A stretch of 50,000 bases of DNA. It comes from Botryococcus braunii (lineage: Eukaryota > Chlorophyta > Trebouxiophyceae). The stretch spans positions 153,733 through 203,732 of the forward strand of contig KV908387.1 in the NCBI GenBank assembly GCA_002005505.1, read 5' to 3'. Numbering within the stretch: position 1 is the first letter of the stretch; every line of letters starts with the position of its first letter. Below, piece by piece: positions 1 through 9,943 of this stretch. Position numbers and translations under genes: made by a program. The notes below the pieces were generated by a model. That model was given only the letters and a program-made list of their open reading frames with translations. It did no database searches and was not told the origin of the DNA.

Positions 1-185
1 TTCTCTCTTCCTTCTCTCTCTCTCCTCCCCCTCTTCCCTTACCCCATTCTGTGGCCTTTCCTCCCAAACCTTCAGCCTAAGCAACCCTACTGAGGGCGCA
101 CATGTGGCCAGTACCCTCACAAACTTCTTGACTTCAGGGTCCTGCGAGCAGCGAAAGACGGGAACAGAGGGCGCCGCCAACCACC
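1..185. other. 3' flank of EPL-like gene, no gene seen
   Basis: The first 60 bases are pyrimidine-rich. The stretch lies downstream of the minus-strand Enhancer-of-polycomb-like gene and probably holds its 3' UTR. No other coding or RNA gene was recognised here. Confidence 0.4.
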
Positions 186-1936
186 CTAGAGGGGAAAATT
201 CTCGGGAATTCTGAAAACCGCGGCCATCCGCAAGTGCACTTCGCGGTCCCCAGGGCCATGCCCCTTGCGATGCTTCATCCCCACCGCCCCAGCGCGCCCA
301 CCCTCATCACTAATTTTGGCCCTCTTCTGCGGGCGGAGGTCCGGCCCGCCATTGCAGATTGTTGCCTTCGTCAAGGGCAGCAGCGCCCCTTGCTCGTCCG
401 CTGTTGATCCTGTCGCACGGCCCCTCTTCTTCGCTTTGACTTCTGACAGCGTCTCGCGGATGGTGTCGTGGGACCTTGTCTTGGCTGCGGCTGCTGGTAG
501 CGTCTGAGGTTGGACTGCTCCATGGGCCCTTATCTTCGCTCCGACTCCTGATAGGGCCTCACGGAGGGTTTCAGGGCCCCTCGTCGGCCTGACTGCTCCC
601 ACAGCGTCTCGGGAGGCAGGCCCCTCCGCCTTGTCTTCTCTAATGGGCAGCCCGGCGGAGAGCCCTGGAGCGGCTGCTTGGCCACGCGTCATGCGCCGTT
701 CCCTCTCGGGGCCCCCCACTCTCCCCAGAGGGCCTTTTCCAATGGAAGAGGCGCCCGGAGGGGCTCCAATGAGCCCTCCAGCAGGGCCCACTTGTGGCGA
801 CGCCGGTTCTCTTTGAGGGGCCCGGGCCACCGGCTGAGAGGGAGCCGCACTGAGTCCCACGCCCATGGAAAGGGCCGCAGAGGCCCCCTTACTTCCTCTG
901 CGCCCCGGCTCCGGCCCGGGGAGGGCTGCAGCTCCGTGCCCCCGGGTCAAGCGCCGCGGCGGGGAAGCTGGCCTTCCCGTTGTTTCCGCTCCAACGCCAG
1001 CAGGGTGAACCGCAAGGGGTTGGGTCCCCTGAGGGCCCGGCCTCAAAGGCACTGCTGCCTGTCCCCTTTCCAGGTGCAGCTCCTGGGCAGGAGCGCCCCC
1101 CGCTGTCCGCCCACGGGTGACGCGTCCCCCGCCAGGGCCCCCTGCGGGGGATCGGACCGCCTGCGTCATGGTCTGCGGAGGTACGGCCGCCTCTCGGGGA
1201 CCCCCCAAAGTCTGCCGTCCACCCCCGGAGGGAGGGAGGACCTCGGCAGGAAGAGCATCCGGAAACTCGGAGCCTCGCCACGTGGAGCCCGGCCTCGAAC
1301 GACCCAATCCGAAGGTGGGGTTTACCAATGGGGAGGAGTCAGCAGCAGCCTGCGAGCGGGACGACGCCGCCCTTGTGGCGCACCGGCTGCCTTTGGCGTC
1401 AGCGTCCGTTGCCCGGCGGTCCGGCCCCGTCTGCGGAGGAAACCGACCCGCACCCTTCCGGGTTACAGCCGTACCGGGCCCCGCGTCTCTATCGGCCCGA
1501 AGCGCCCGCTCTGCGCGGCTGCCCAGTCCGGTCTTGGGCGATGAAAGCGGCAGTCTTTGCTGGTCCCTTTCGGTGGCATGGTCCCCGGGGCGCCTCTGCA
1601 GGCTCTCTGCTGGAAGCCCCCGGGCCCTCAGGCGGCGGGGCGACGCCCCCCTTCTAAGCCCCAAACCCGGCCCGCTAAGGCCCGCAACCGTGCGGACCTG
1701 CAGCTGCACGCTCCCATCCGCGTCTGGCGCGGAGGGGTCCGCTGCTGCCCGCGTTCGCACCCGCTTGCTGGTGTCCGCTCCGCCGCCCCACCATTGCCAA
1801 GGGAAAAGAGGCCCTGGAGGCCCAGAAGGACTCAGAGGCGGGGGGCCCACGGGGTGGGGGCTGCGCATTCCATTACGGGGAAGGCGGGATGCGGCATTGG
1901 AGGCGCCGCCCATCGGGGCCGAGCCCCCGCCGCTGG
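186..1936 (-). other. Exon 9 of the EPL-like gene, long Pro/Ala/Arg/Gly-rich terminal exon
   Basis: This is a 1751-nt open frame on the minus strand that ends in TAG at 188-186. The acceptor is ccccattctag, and two bases then complete the split codon left by exon 8. The encoded 583 residues have no recognised domain. Short motifs recur: RVTRG, RLTRG and RMTRG, each followed by an Ala/Gly-rich stretch, and a pair [15 protein letters not shown] / [15 protein letters not shown]. High GC makes long chance frames likelier, so coding status is only moderately supported. Confidence 0.5.
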
Positions 1937-3317
1937 CTAGAATGGGGCTCCGCAACACCGACTCCTCCAGCGGGGAAAGGCGTCGGGTTATTGCTCCGTT
2001 CCGCGAACCCGCTCTCTGCTTGGGTGGCCTGGACGCCCTGGCAGTAGGTGGTCTGGCGCCGTCGTCCGTGGGCTGGGTGGCCGATGGGAGCGCCGCATGT
2101 GCCTGTATCGCACATCACACATGCGGTGCTTAATGCACGCATGGGGCACCAAGGGAGGGGGGGGGGTGGCGCATACGGACCACACGGAGTTACATAGAGC
2201 ATGGAATGTCTGGACCCAGGCTTCTGAGCTCTGGCAATCGTGCAGCTTCGCACATGTGAAGCCAGATGTGCAGACCCTTCCCTTTGTAGAGGTCAATCCA
2301 GAATCCCAACCCCGACCCAAAACGGCCACTCTCACACATTAGAACACAAGGGGCCCAGGCTCCGAAGCCACAGGCCAATGCGTGTCCCTAGCTCATTACC
2401 AGCGCCAGTCTGCAGAAGTAGCTCTTCGCCAAGACTTCTGCAGGATGTTTCGAAAGGCTGCGAAGGAAAGTAGGGAGGCGAGGCAGTAGGGAGTGGGAGA
2501 TGGCCCAGCAAAACGGGACTTTATGCTCTCAGGGTTCCGAGCCGAAAGCACTCTGTTGTAGTACCAACACCACCACCACCTCCAAGAACAACAACAGTAA
2601 CAACAACAACAGCAACAGCACCAGCAGCAACAACAACAGCAAGAAGTTATCAACACTTTGAATGTAATGAATCCTGCGTGGCCTCAGACTGGCACGGGTC
2701 TGTGTAAGGAGCAGCAGCAGGACAAGGGGCATCAAGCGAAGCCACAAAACTTGCAAGGGGAAGGGGGAGGAGGCCACTCCTCAGGATCAAGGGTCTGACA
2801 AAGGGAAAGAGAGGGAGGCACCTCCACAGACGGGTGTTGGGGGCCGAGCAGCACCCTGGCGCCCAGCAAGCTGATCCCCATGAAAACATTCCCAAGTATT
2901 TTTGTCGGCCCATCTAATATTCCAACCCGTCGAGGCAGCACAACGTCCGATCCTGCCGCAGCACCCATCAGCCATGAGGTGTGTTGGTTTCCACTGAGAT
3001 CACACTTCAGTCCGAAATTTGCCACGACCGGGATTGTCCCGACACAAAAGGGACGGGATTTGCGCTGAAAACCCCGCACAAATTCAATCTCATTCGAGAG
3101 GAGTCCAAAATTTGCCACGGCTGGGATTGTCCCGACTCAAAAGGGACGGGATTTGCGCTGAAAATCCCACACAAATTCAATCTCATTCGAGGGGAGTTCC
3201 CGATGTAAGAGTCATTGCCTGCCGGAGCCCCGACAAATCAAGTGACCATCCGACAAAGCTGCGGTCCAAGCTGGCCGGAGCCTCTCTATCCGCTTGCGCA
3301 CACCGTCATGGCATCCT

Positions 3318-3384
<67 letters not shown>

Positions 3385-6100
3385 GAAGGAAGGAAGGAAG
3401 GAAGGAAGAAATAAATAAATAACTACAACTGTCCAGCCCAGATGGCATGATGCAAACGTATAAACCAACGCATTCAAGAATTTAAAGTTGTGAAAATACC
3501 CCACTAGTAAATGTATACGGAGTATCTGCCCACACCGACATACATTTCAGCGTAAGAAGCAGGCTCAACTGAAACAACTGAGGTGGTGTTGGGTCCTCCA
3601 TGCGGTTCATTATTGCTGCGACAGTGGAATGAGCCCCCCACTGTTTTGCTTCACACGAAGCGGCGACTTCCTACCCTTACCTATTGACGTACAATTAGTA
3701 GTCGTTGCACTTCTGAGATCGGAAAGCGCGATAGCGGAAGGGAAGGGGTTTCTGCCTAAGATATAAAGGACCGCCTCGCTCACTCCAGGTGTCCGCTTCA
3801 CGCAAGTTTCAAAATACAAAGGAAGATACTAGCAGGTATTGCGCTGCACCAGATGTGACACTTTCCAGCCTCTTTCTCTGTTGCGAGAGAGAGAGCATGC
3901 TCCGTACTTCTATCAAACTCTTACTCCTCGCTTTTCCTTTCATTTCCCTTTTCTCTTTTCCCAAAGGGGGGGGGGGGGTTGGGGGGAGGGTTCGGGGTGA
4001 CAAGTTGGGGGGGGGGGGGGGGGGGTGGGTACCATTTCTTCCAGTCTGCTCTTCTGCAGCAGGGGGTGGATCTTGAACGCCGTGGCCGCCGTTCCGTAGC
4101 GGCGGGTCACACATGGAAAGAGAGTGCTCACGATCAATTTTAGACATTTTCCACTTGTCAACTGGGATTCCCTCCCGCCGCGCGCGCTTCATAGCCCTCA
4201 GATCCCGGGCAATTGCATCTGCGGGACCCTCACTGGCGTTATCAGCCCTCCCGAAGGGAGGCTCCGGCGTGCGGCCCCTCGGTTGTGCATCTGCAGCACC
4301 TCCACCCTTGCAGTTGCCACTGCTGCAGACCACCGCCCCAGCCTGCGCTGGATCCTTCACCTTGCTCTCGAATTGGGTGGACGGGGCGTTCCGCGCACGC
4401 TTCCTGGCCCTGCCGTCCCGCGAGCTGCCCTCCCCCGCAGCGTCCTCTGCAGAGGTCCCCACCAGCTCTTCGTGCGCAGGGGACCGTCTGGGAATATCTC
4501 GGGCGCGGTTCCGCGCCCTGGCGTCCCGGGCACTCACCCCCGTAGAAGGTCCCTCTCCACCAGCCCTAGCCGGTTCACGGGCCGGTTCCCCAAGGTCCGC
4601 GGGCCGTGTCCCGCAGCTTGCCAGATTCACCTTGGGCCGCCCGCGAGTCGCTTGCGGAGCCCCCACCAAGGGATCGAAGTGAAGAGTCCCTCCGGGCCGC
4701 GAGGACGGCTCGGGCTTGAGCACTGCTGGGGGACCGGAGTCCCTGGCAGGCGCCTGCCGGGCTGCAAACGGGAGCTGGCACACAGCCCCTGAGCAGGGGG
4801 AGTCCGGCACGGTAGGGGGGGAGCAGGGCTCATCACCCTCAGACCTGCAGGCGCCGGGAGAGGTGCTGGGCCTGAGGCTCTCGCTGATGCGGGCCCCATT
4901 CAGGCGGGCGGCATGCTCTACGACCCTTTGAGAGGCTTTCACTATCCAGGCGCGGTCTGCGGCGTGCGGGCCCCTACCGGCGCGCAGGGATCCCTGCGAC
5001 TGCGGCCGCGGCGAACCGCCCCTCCTTGACGGTTCCCCCTGCAGCACTCCCACTGGCCACGTAAGGCCCAGACCCCTCCCCAGTGCCCTGCACAAAGCCA
5101 TGCACTGCACAAAGCCACGTTGGCTGCATAATACCGCAGGGGCCTTGTGCGACAGGATGCTCAGGATTGGCCTCCGAATGAGGGCACTCGCCTCTGCAGT
5201 GGCTACTGCCATCAGTCTGCTGCTTGATTACCTTCAGTGGTTAATTTTTTCCATGGTATGTCCAATGAATAAAAATCGTACGGTGATTATTCGTTAATTT
5301 TTCCATGGTATGTCCACTTAATAAAAATAGTACGGTGATTATTCGTTAACTTTTTCATGGTACTTCCAATTAATAAAAATAGTACGGTGATTATTCGTTA
5401 TTTAATCCATGGTGTGTCCAATTAATAAAAATAGTACGGTGATTATTCGCTATTTTTTCCATGGTATGTCCAATTAATAAAAATAGTACGGTGATTATTC
5501 GTTATTTTTTCCTTGGTATGTCCAATTAACAAAAATAGTACGGTGATTATTTTTTCGCCTGTCATAACAAATGAATCAAAATAGTGTAGCGATTACCACG
5601 GGTACCGTGGCAAACGAGCCCCCAGCTCCAAGGGAGAGTGCAGTTTGTTGGCGGGGGGGGGGGGGGGGGGGACACCTGGAGGAAACACAGCCTGTGGGAG
5701 TTGGGAAGAGCGGCAGCAGCAGCGGAGGGCGAGGCCAGCGCCTCCCGCCATTGGGCCAGGAGAGCCCTCATGCTGCGGGTTCCGTCCTTCTCCCTCTTCC
5801 TCACTTGATCCGCCAGGGTCCGCATCCGCTCCATGTCTGACCTGCGCACATTCCCATCACGTCATCCTCCAGCGGCGCAGTCTGTCCTCCATCTCCCAAA
5901 CGACAGGAAAGCCCAGCCCCACGGGAATTGCACCCGGGGGGCGTCTGTCCCCGGCAGACCAGGCCCCAGATGGGCCTCAAGAGGTCTGCAACAAATCCTC
6001 CTCCGTGCAACAATGACGACATGGGTTCAACTTGATCCTCCCATCAACCCCCATAGACAGACACCAACAAGCCGCCCCGGGGGGAGGGGTGGGGGCACGT

Positions 6101-6188
<88 letters not shown>

Positions 6189-6221
6189 ACGCACGCAAAC
6201 ACACGCACGCGCACGGGCGCG

Positions 6222-6320
<99 letters not shown>

Positions 6321-7592
6321 GCGCGCGAAGAGTGGGTAGGGTGAAGAGAAGGGGAAGGCACCGAATTTGCAGGAAGTGGTCAGCAGCTTCTTCCCAGGTC
6401 ATGACGCGCGAGCGGGCTGGCAGGCGGGCAGGCAGATCTGTGCCCAAGAAGGGCACCCCGTCCGCATCCTCAGGGCCGGGCTCCTGCCCATCAGCGTCGC
6501 CCTTGGCGGACGCCCCCAAAGCCACCCAGGGATGCTCACACCAGAGGGTCTGCAGCAGGGGCCGGATGCTTCTGCGCCGCTTCTTGACCCAGTGGTGGTA
6601 CACTGGTTCCAGGGCTTCTCCCGGCACCTCGGGATTGTCCTGCATTAAGACAGAAAGTAAGCATACCAGCCCTGAATATGATAATATCAGTCCTAAACGT
6701 GATGGTAACTCCCCTCACCCCTCCAGGGCCCTCAGTTGTGGTGCGTGATGTTATGGAGATCCCTAGTTTGATCAAAATGCAGATTGGCGATACAAGCAGA
6801 GTGCAGACTGGCGATACGATCAGTGCAGATCGGCGTTATGATCAGAGTGCAGATTAGCCCTACAATGAGAGTGCAAATCCGCGTTGCAATCAAAGTCCAG
6901 ATCGGCGTTACGATCAGAGTGCAGTTCCGCACATATGCGTTAGGATCACATGCTCAGGCATTTTGATCAAACTAGGGATCTCCATAACATCACGCACCAA
7001 TCTCCCGTACAACATCCTGGACCGATCCCTGCTGTACGGTACAATATTGGCCAACCCCTTGGTGTCCCTTTCCGGGTTTGGCCCCCACAAAAGCAGATCG
7101 GCCATTCTGTGGGAAGGCCCTTCCCCCCCCCCCCCCCCACCCGGGAATGTCCTCCGCATACTCAAAGGCTTGGGAAGTGTGAAAGGGGGTTGGGGGTTCA
7201 TGAAACTGTATGCTTCGGGTCATGGACACGGAGGGAAAATCAGGCTCAGAACTTTGACAAAGAAGGCAGGACTGAGAGGGCCTCCTGAGCAAATTCCAAG
7301 TAGACGAGGGATGGCTGGCCACAGGGCAGGGGAGGCAAACCTTGCGAGCTTCTTCCAGAGGGTACAGGTGGTCAGGGAGTGGGGGCCGGGCATCCTCAGC
7401 GCCCTGGAAGGCCGGCAGCAGCTCTGGGCTCCGGGCCACAATGGCGTGATGCGCTCGCTCGAAGCGGCTGATCAGGTACTCCACCAGCTCTACAGGTCCG
7501 CCGTGAACGGTGCAGCGCACGCACCGCCGGCCCTGCACCCCCCTCACTGCTCAGTGAGAATTCAACATGAGAATTTATCCCCGCCTCCACTC

Positions 7593-7628
<36 letters not shown>

Positions 7629-7655
7629 GCACGCGCACACGCACGCGCACGCGCA

Positions 7656-7712
<57 letters not shown>

Positions 7713-9943
7713 GCAGGCACACCCCACGTTTGTGGGTGTCCATAAGTGTTGAGAGCCTAAAGCGTGTCTGCGAGTAAACCACTCCCCAATACCCCAACGC
7801 TCTTACGCCCCACCCCTTGTCCCCAACCCAAGACCTGCAAGACATGCAGCAAAGAGCTCCTGGCCAGACTCGTACCTGTCGTAGCGTTTTGATCACAGAC
7901 TCGTCTTCGCTGCTCACATCATAATCCAATGTTGTATCAAGGTCATCCGGTGTAGGCATAAGGTAACGGATGTAAGCTTGCTTGCCTACATCTCCCAGCA
8001 GGCACAAAGTGAGTCTTTAGCACAAGGGCCCCCACGTCCCCACCTCAAAACCTCCCACTATGGTCCAGTCTTTTCTCGACCTTCTCAGCAGTGGCTTGCC
8101 TCCCCTAGTCAAACCCCCTCAAGTTCCTAAGTTCAACCACCATGGTCCTTGATTGAGAAGTGAAATATATCAGTCACCAAGGTCTTGCCTTCCCTCCTCC
8201 CACCCCTCTCAACCATTGCATATCCCCCCCCCCCCGCCCCCCAGCTCCTTCCCCTTACAAATCCCCCGTTTACTTCTCTACCCTCCCTCTGAACCTTCCC
8301 TACGGCCTCCCTGCCCTCCCTCCTCTCGCAACTACAAGCGATCTGCAATGCGCTGTGCGGGTGCCCCAGAAGCCTGAGTACCCCACCTCCAGTTGCTGCC
8401 TCCTAACAGTTCCCCAACACAACCAAATGGGCTGTGCTATCCAAAACCCCACGCCACAGTGGTCCCCTTCCTCTCCAGCCACAGAAACTGCCATACCAAT
8501 TCAGTTGAAATGCATAGGGAAGGACTAGTGCTACAACATGGTGTAGTGGTGTGTGAAACAGTCAACAAGGGAATTGTGTCGCACGACATGAGTAACATGC
8601 GAGACTTCGCAGGTGCCTCAAGTGAGAACTACGAGCAGCACGGCCTTGGCCAGCCCCGCCCCCGTGGAAGATGGAGATAAACAGATGTAAGGAAAAGACA
8701 TATAGGAGGCAGAGGGGGCCTGCTGACGGCATCTGGGTATGGAACGGCATGTGAAAAACACAGCACCAAAGACATGAACAAAGAAAAATTAGACGCAAGC
8801 ACCAATGTGGATATGCAAATGTACAATAAAACAATAACCACATATCAATATCGGAATACAACTGGTAGCAAGAACCATCCTGACATCCCCCCCCCCCCCC
8901 TTCGCTAGAGGGGGTGGAAACAACTAGGTGAAATTGTCCCGGAAACCATTGGGGAGCGCGAAGGACAGGAAGTGGGGTACTTCAAGCCACACATTCCTAT
9001 GCCTCTAGTAGGTCATGTCAGGGTCCTATCCGGGTATTCACTGGCAGAGGCCATGGTGCTGACCTGTTGCATCTGCAGCGATGGCCTTCTTGCGAAGGCC
9101 TTGCACCACACGGAAAGCAGGAACTGGAACCATGGACACGTGACCATTCCTCCCGTGATGCTTCTTCTTTTGTTTTGAGAGACGCTTGGCTGGAGGAGTT
9201 TGAGCCGTAGGGCCTACAACTGTGAACTGAGTGACAGTAGGCTTGAACCCATAGCCGACAACAGAAACCTGGCCCATTCCCCATCAAACAACAATCTTTG
9301 GTGTTCCACAAAAGAACACGAGAGTGCACTGAACTCAACTGGAAAACAGTGAGAAACTTGAACGTGCCTGTGGAACAAAAGATGTCAAAGAACAGACTGA
9401 GCAGCAGCCACAAATTCCATAACAACATCTGGAATTACGGCCTACCTCTTGCGATGGGCGCACGCCCAGCAACCCCTTGGTCTCATTTGGCTTCCCATTA
9501 GAGGTTGTTCCACAGTCTTCGAGCGCCAAAAAGGCGGATAATTCTGGGTCAGCAGCAATGCCATCCTTGCCCCAGTACACCCGCATCTACACGCCCCAAA
9601 AATTTGTGAAGTAAATCACCCGCTGTCCTCATCAGGAGTTGCAGCAACACAGCTAGCCCACTCAGCCAAATTGGACGCTCAAGCCACCAAACACGCAGCC
9701 AAAGGCCATACAATTACCCACAAGAGATTGACTGCTTCACCGGTCTTCTCAAAAAGAACAACAGTCACGCTCAATCTGGCACTTCGGTCGTGTTACCTTC
9801 TGGCTGATGTGCAGCTGCCGTGGGCGGACGGTGCGTTGTGCATCATCGCACGCCGTTGGCTCAGATGCGCCAGACTTTTTGGGAAGAGGCAAACCCTTCT
9901 TTGACCGTTTTCCTTTCGGCCGTAGCCGGACGTCCGCGGCCAT
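186..9943 (-). CDS. Enhancer of polycomb-like protein (EPL1/EPC family), nine exons
   Basis: Proposed exons on the minus strand, 5' to 3': 9943-9797, 9586-9446, 9268-9064, 7985-7876, 7532-7341, 6639-6362, 5841-5676, 5038-4132, 1936-186. All junctions are GT..AG, all phases chain, and the sum is 1298 codons plus TAG. EPL1/EPC proteins are scaffold subunits of the NuA4-type histone acetyltransferase complex in the nucleus. The EPcA-like region runs over about residues 140-400. It contains [14 protein letters not shown], then [13 protein letters not shown] and the acidic DYDVSSEDE, a helix [31 protein letters not shown], and a basic helix [18 protein letters not shown]. This order matches the family. 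The N-terminus ([13 protein letters not shown]) is basic. Residues after about 413 are low-complexity and rich in Pro, Ala, Arg and Gly. Exons 1-7 are well supported. Exons 8-9 rest on open frames and matching phases, and could belong to another gene. Confidence 0.8.
2560..2646. repeat. CAA/CAG/CAC trinucleotide tract in EPL-like intron 8
   Basis: This is an imperfect run of CAA, CAG and CAC triplets. It resembles the AAC/AGC triplet tracts near 43.5 kb and 48.0 kb. It lies in the proposed last intron of the EPL-like gene and is not in a convincing coding frame. Confidence 0.8.
3010..3200. repeat. Tandem pair of a dispersed ~95-bp repeat
   Basis: Two adjacent copies (about 3010-3105 and 3106-3200) share a core containing GGGATTGTCCCGAC, GGGACGGGATTTGCGCTG and CACAAATTCAATCTCATTCG. 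A diverged third copy lies at 34957-35053. The GGGA..TCCC core is itself a small inverted repeat. It looks like a dispersed repeat family of unknown type. Confidence 0.85.
3318..3413. repeat. GAAA/GGAA tetranucleotide microsatellite
   Basis: About 16 copies of GAAA are followed by six GGAA units and a short ATAA run. The tract is intronic in the EPL-like gene model. Confidence 0.95.
4132..5038 (-). other. Exon 8 of the EPL-like gene, repeat-bearing disordered segment
   Basis: This 907-nt exon candidate starts after a ctgcag acceptor in phase 0, matching the end of exon 7, and ends at a GTGAGC donor. It encodes about 302 residues of disordered sequence. A basic motif recurs three times: [24 protein letters not shown] and [12 protein letters not shown]. 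These could be nuclear-localisation or nucleic-acid contacts, which is inference. The frame stays open past the donor to about 3809, so a longer last exon is an alternative. Confidence 0.5.
5241..5557. repeat. 52-bp minisatellite, six copies, AT-rich
   Basis: Six units begin at 5241, 5294, 5346, 5398, 5450 and 5502, with a consistent 52-53 bp period. The conserved parts are CCATGGTATGTCCAATTAAT and AAAATAGTACGGTGATTATT. A degenerate seventh unit follows. The array sits in intron 7 of the EPL-like gene and is strikingly AT-rich against its GC-rich surroundings. Confidence 0.95.
6100..6330. repeat. Compound (TG)n-(CA)n microsatellite
   Basis: About 44 TG units are followed by a short GC/CA-rich linker and then about 44 CA units. 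Because TG then CA is self-complementary, the tract can form one long hairpin. It lies in intron 6 of the EPL-like gene. Confidence 0.97.
6739..6999. repeat. 42-bp perfect inverted repeats flanking a 24-bp tandem array
   Basis: The arms at 6739-6780 and 6958-6999 are exact reverse complements over 42 bp. Between them lie about six 24-bp units (6781-6922) with consensus AGATCGGCGTTACGATCAG plus AGTGC. The structure resembles a small non-autonomous DNA transposon or foldback element. No clear target-site duplication was seen. It is in intron 5 of the EPL-like gene. Confidence 0.9.
7593..7717. repeat. (CA)n microsatellite with CG-rich interruptions
   Basis: Two CA runs are separated by alternating CACG repeats and end in a GCGCGC run. 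It is intronic in the EPL-like gene (intron 4). Confidence 0.95.

Noticed and set aside
678..1544. 288-residue plus-strand frame, and the overlapping frame 1117-2133
   Set aside because: High GC produces several overlapping open frames here. Only the minus-strand frame links by splice phase to a recognised gene.
5241..5557. CRISPR-like array
   Set aside because: Units are contiguous 52-bp tandem repeats without unique spacers, in a eukaryotic intron.
6027..6361. Long frames made of Cys-Val, His-Thr or Ala-Arg repeats at this and many other sites
   Set aside because: They are translations of TG/CA microsatellites in introns or intergenic DNA.
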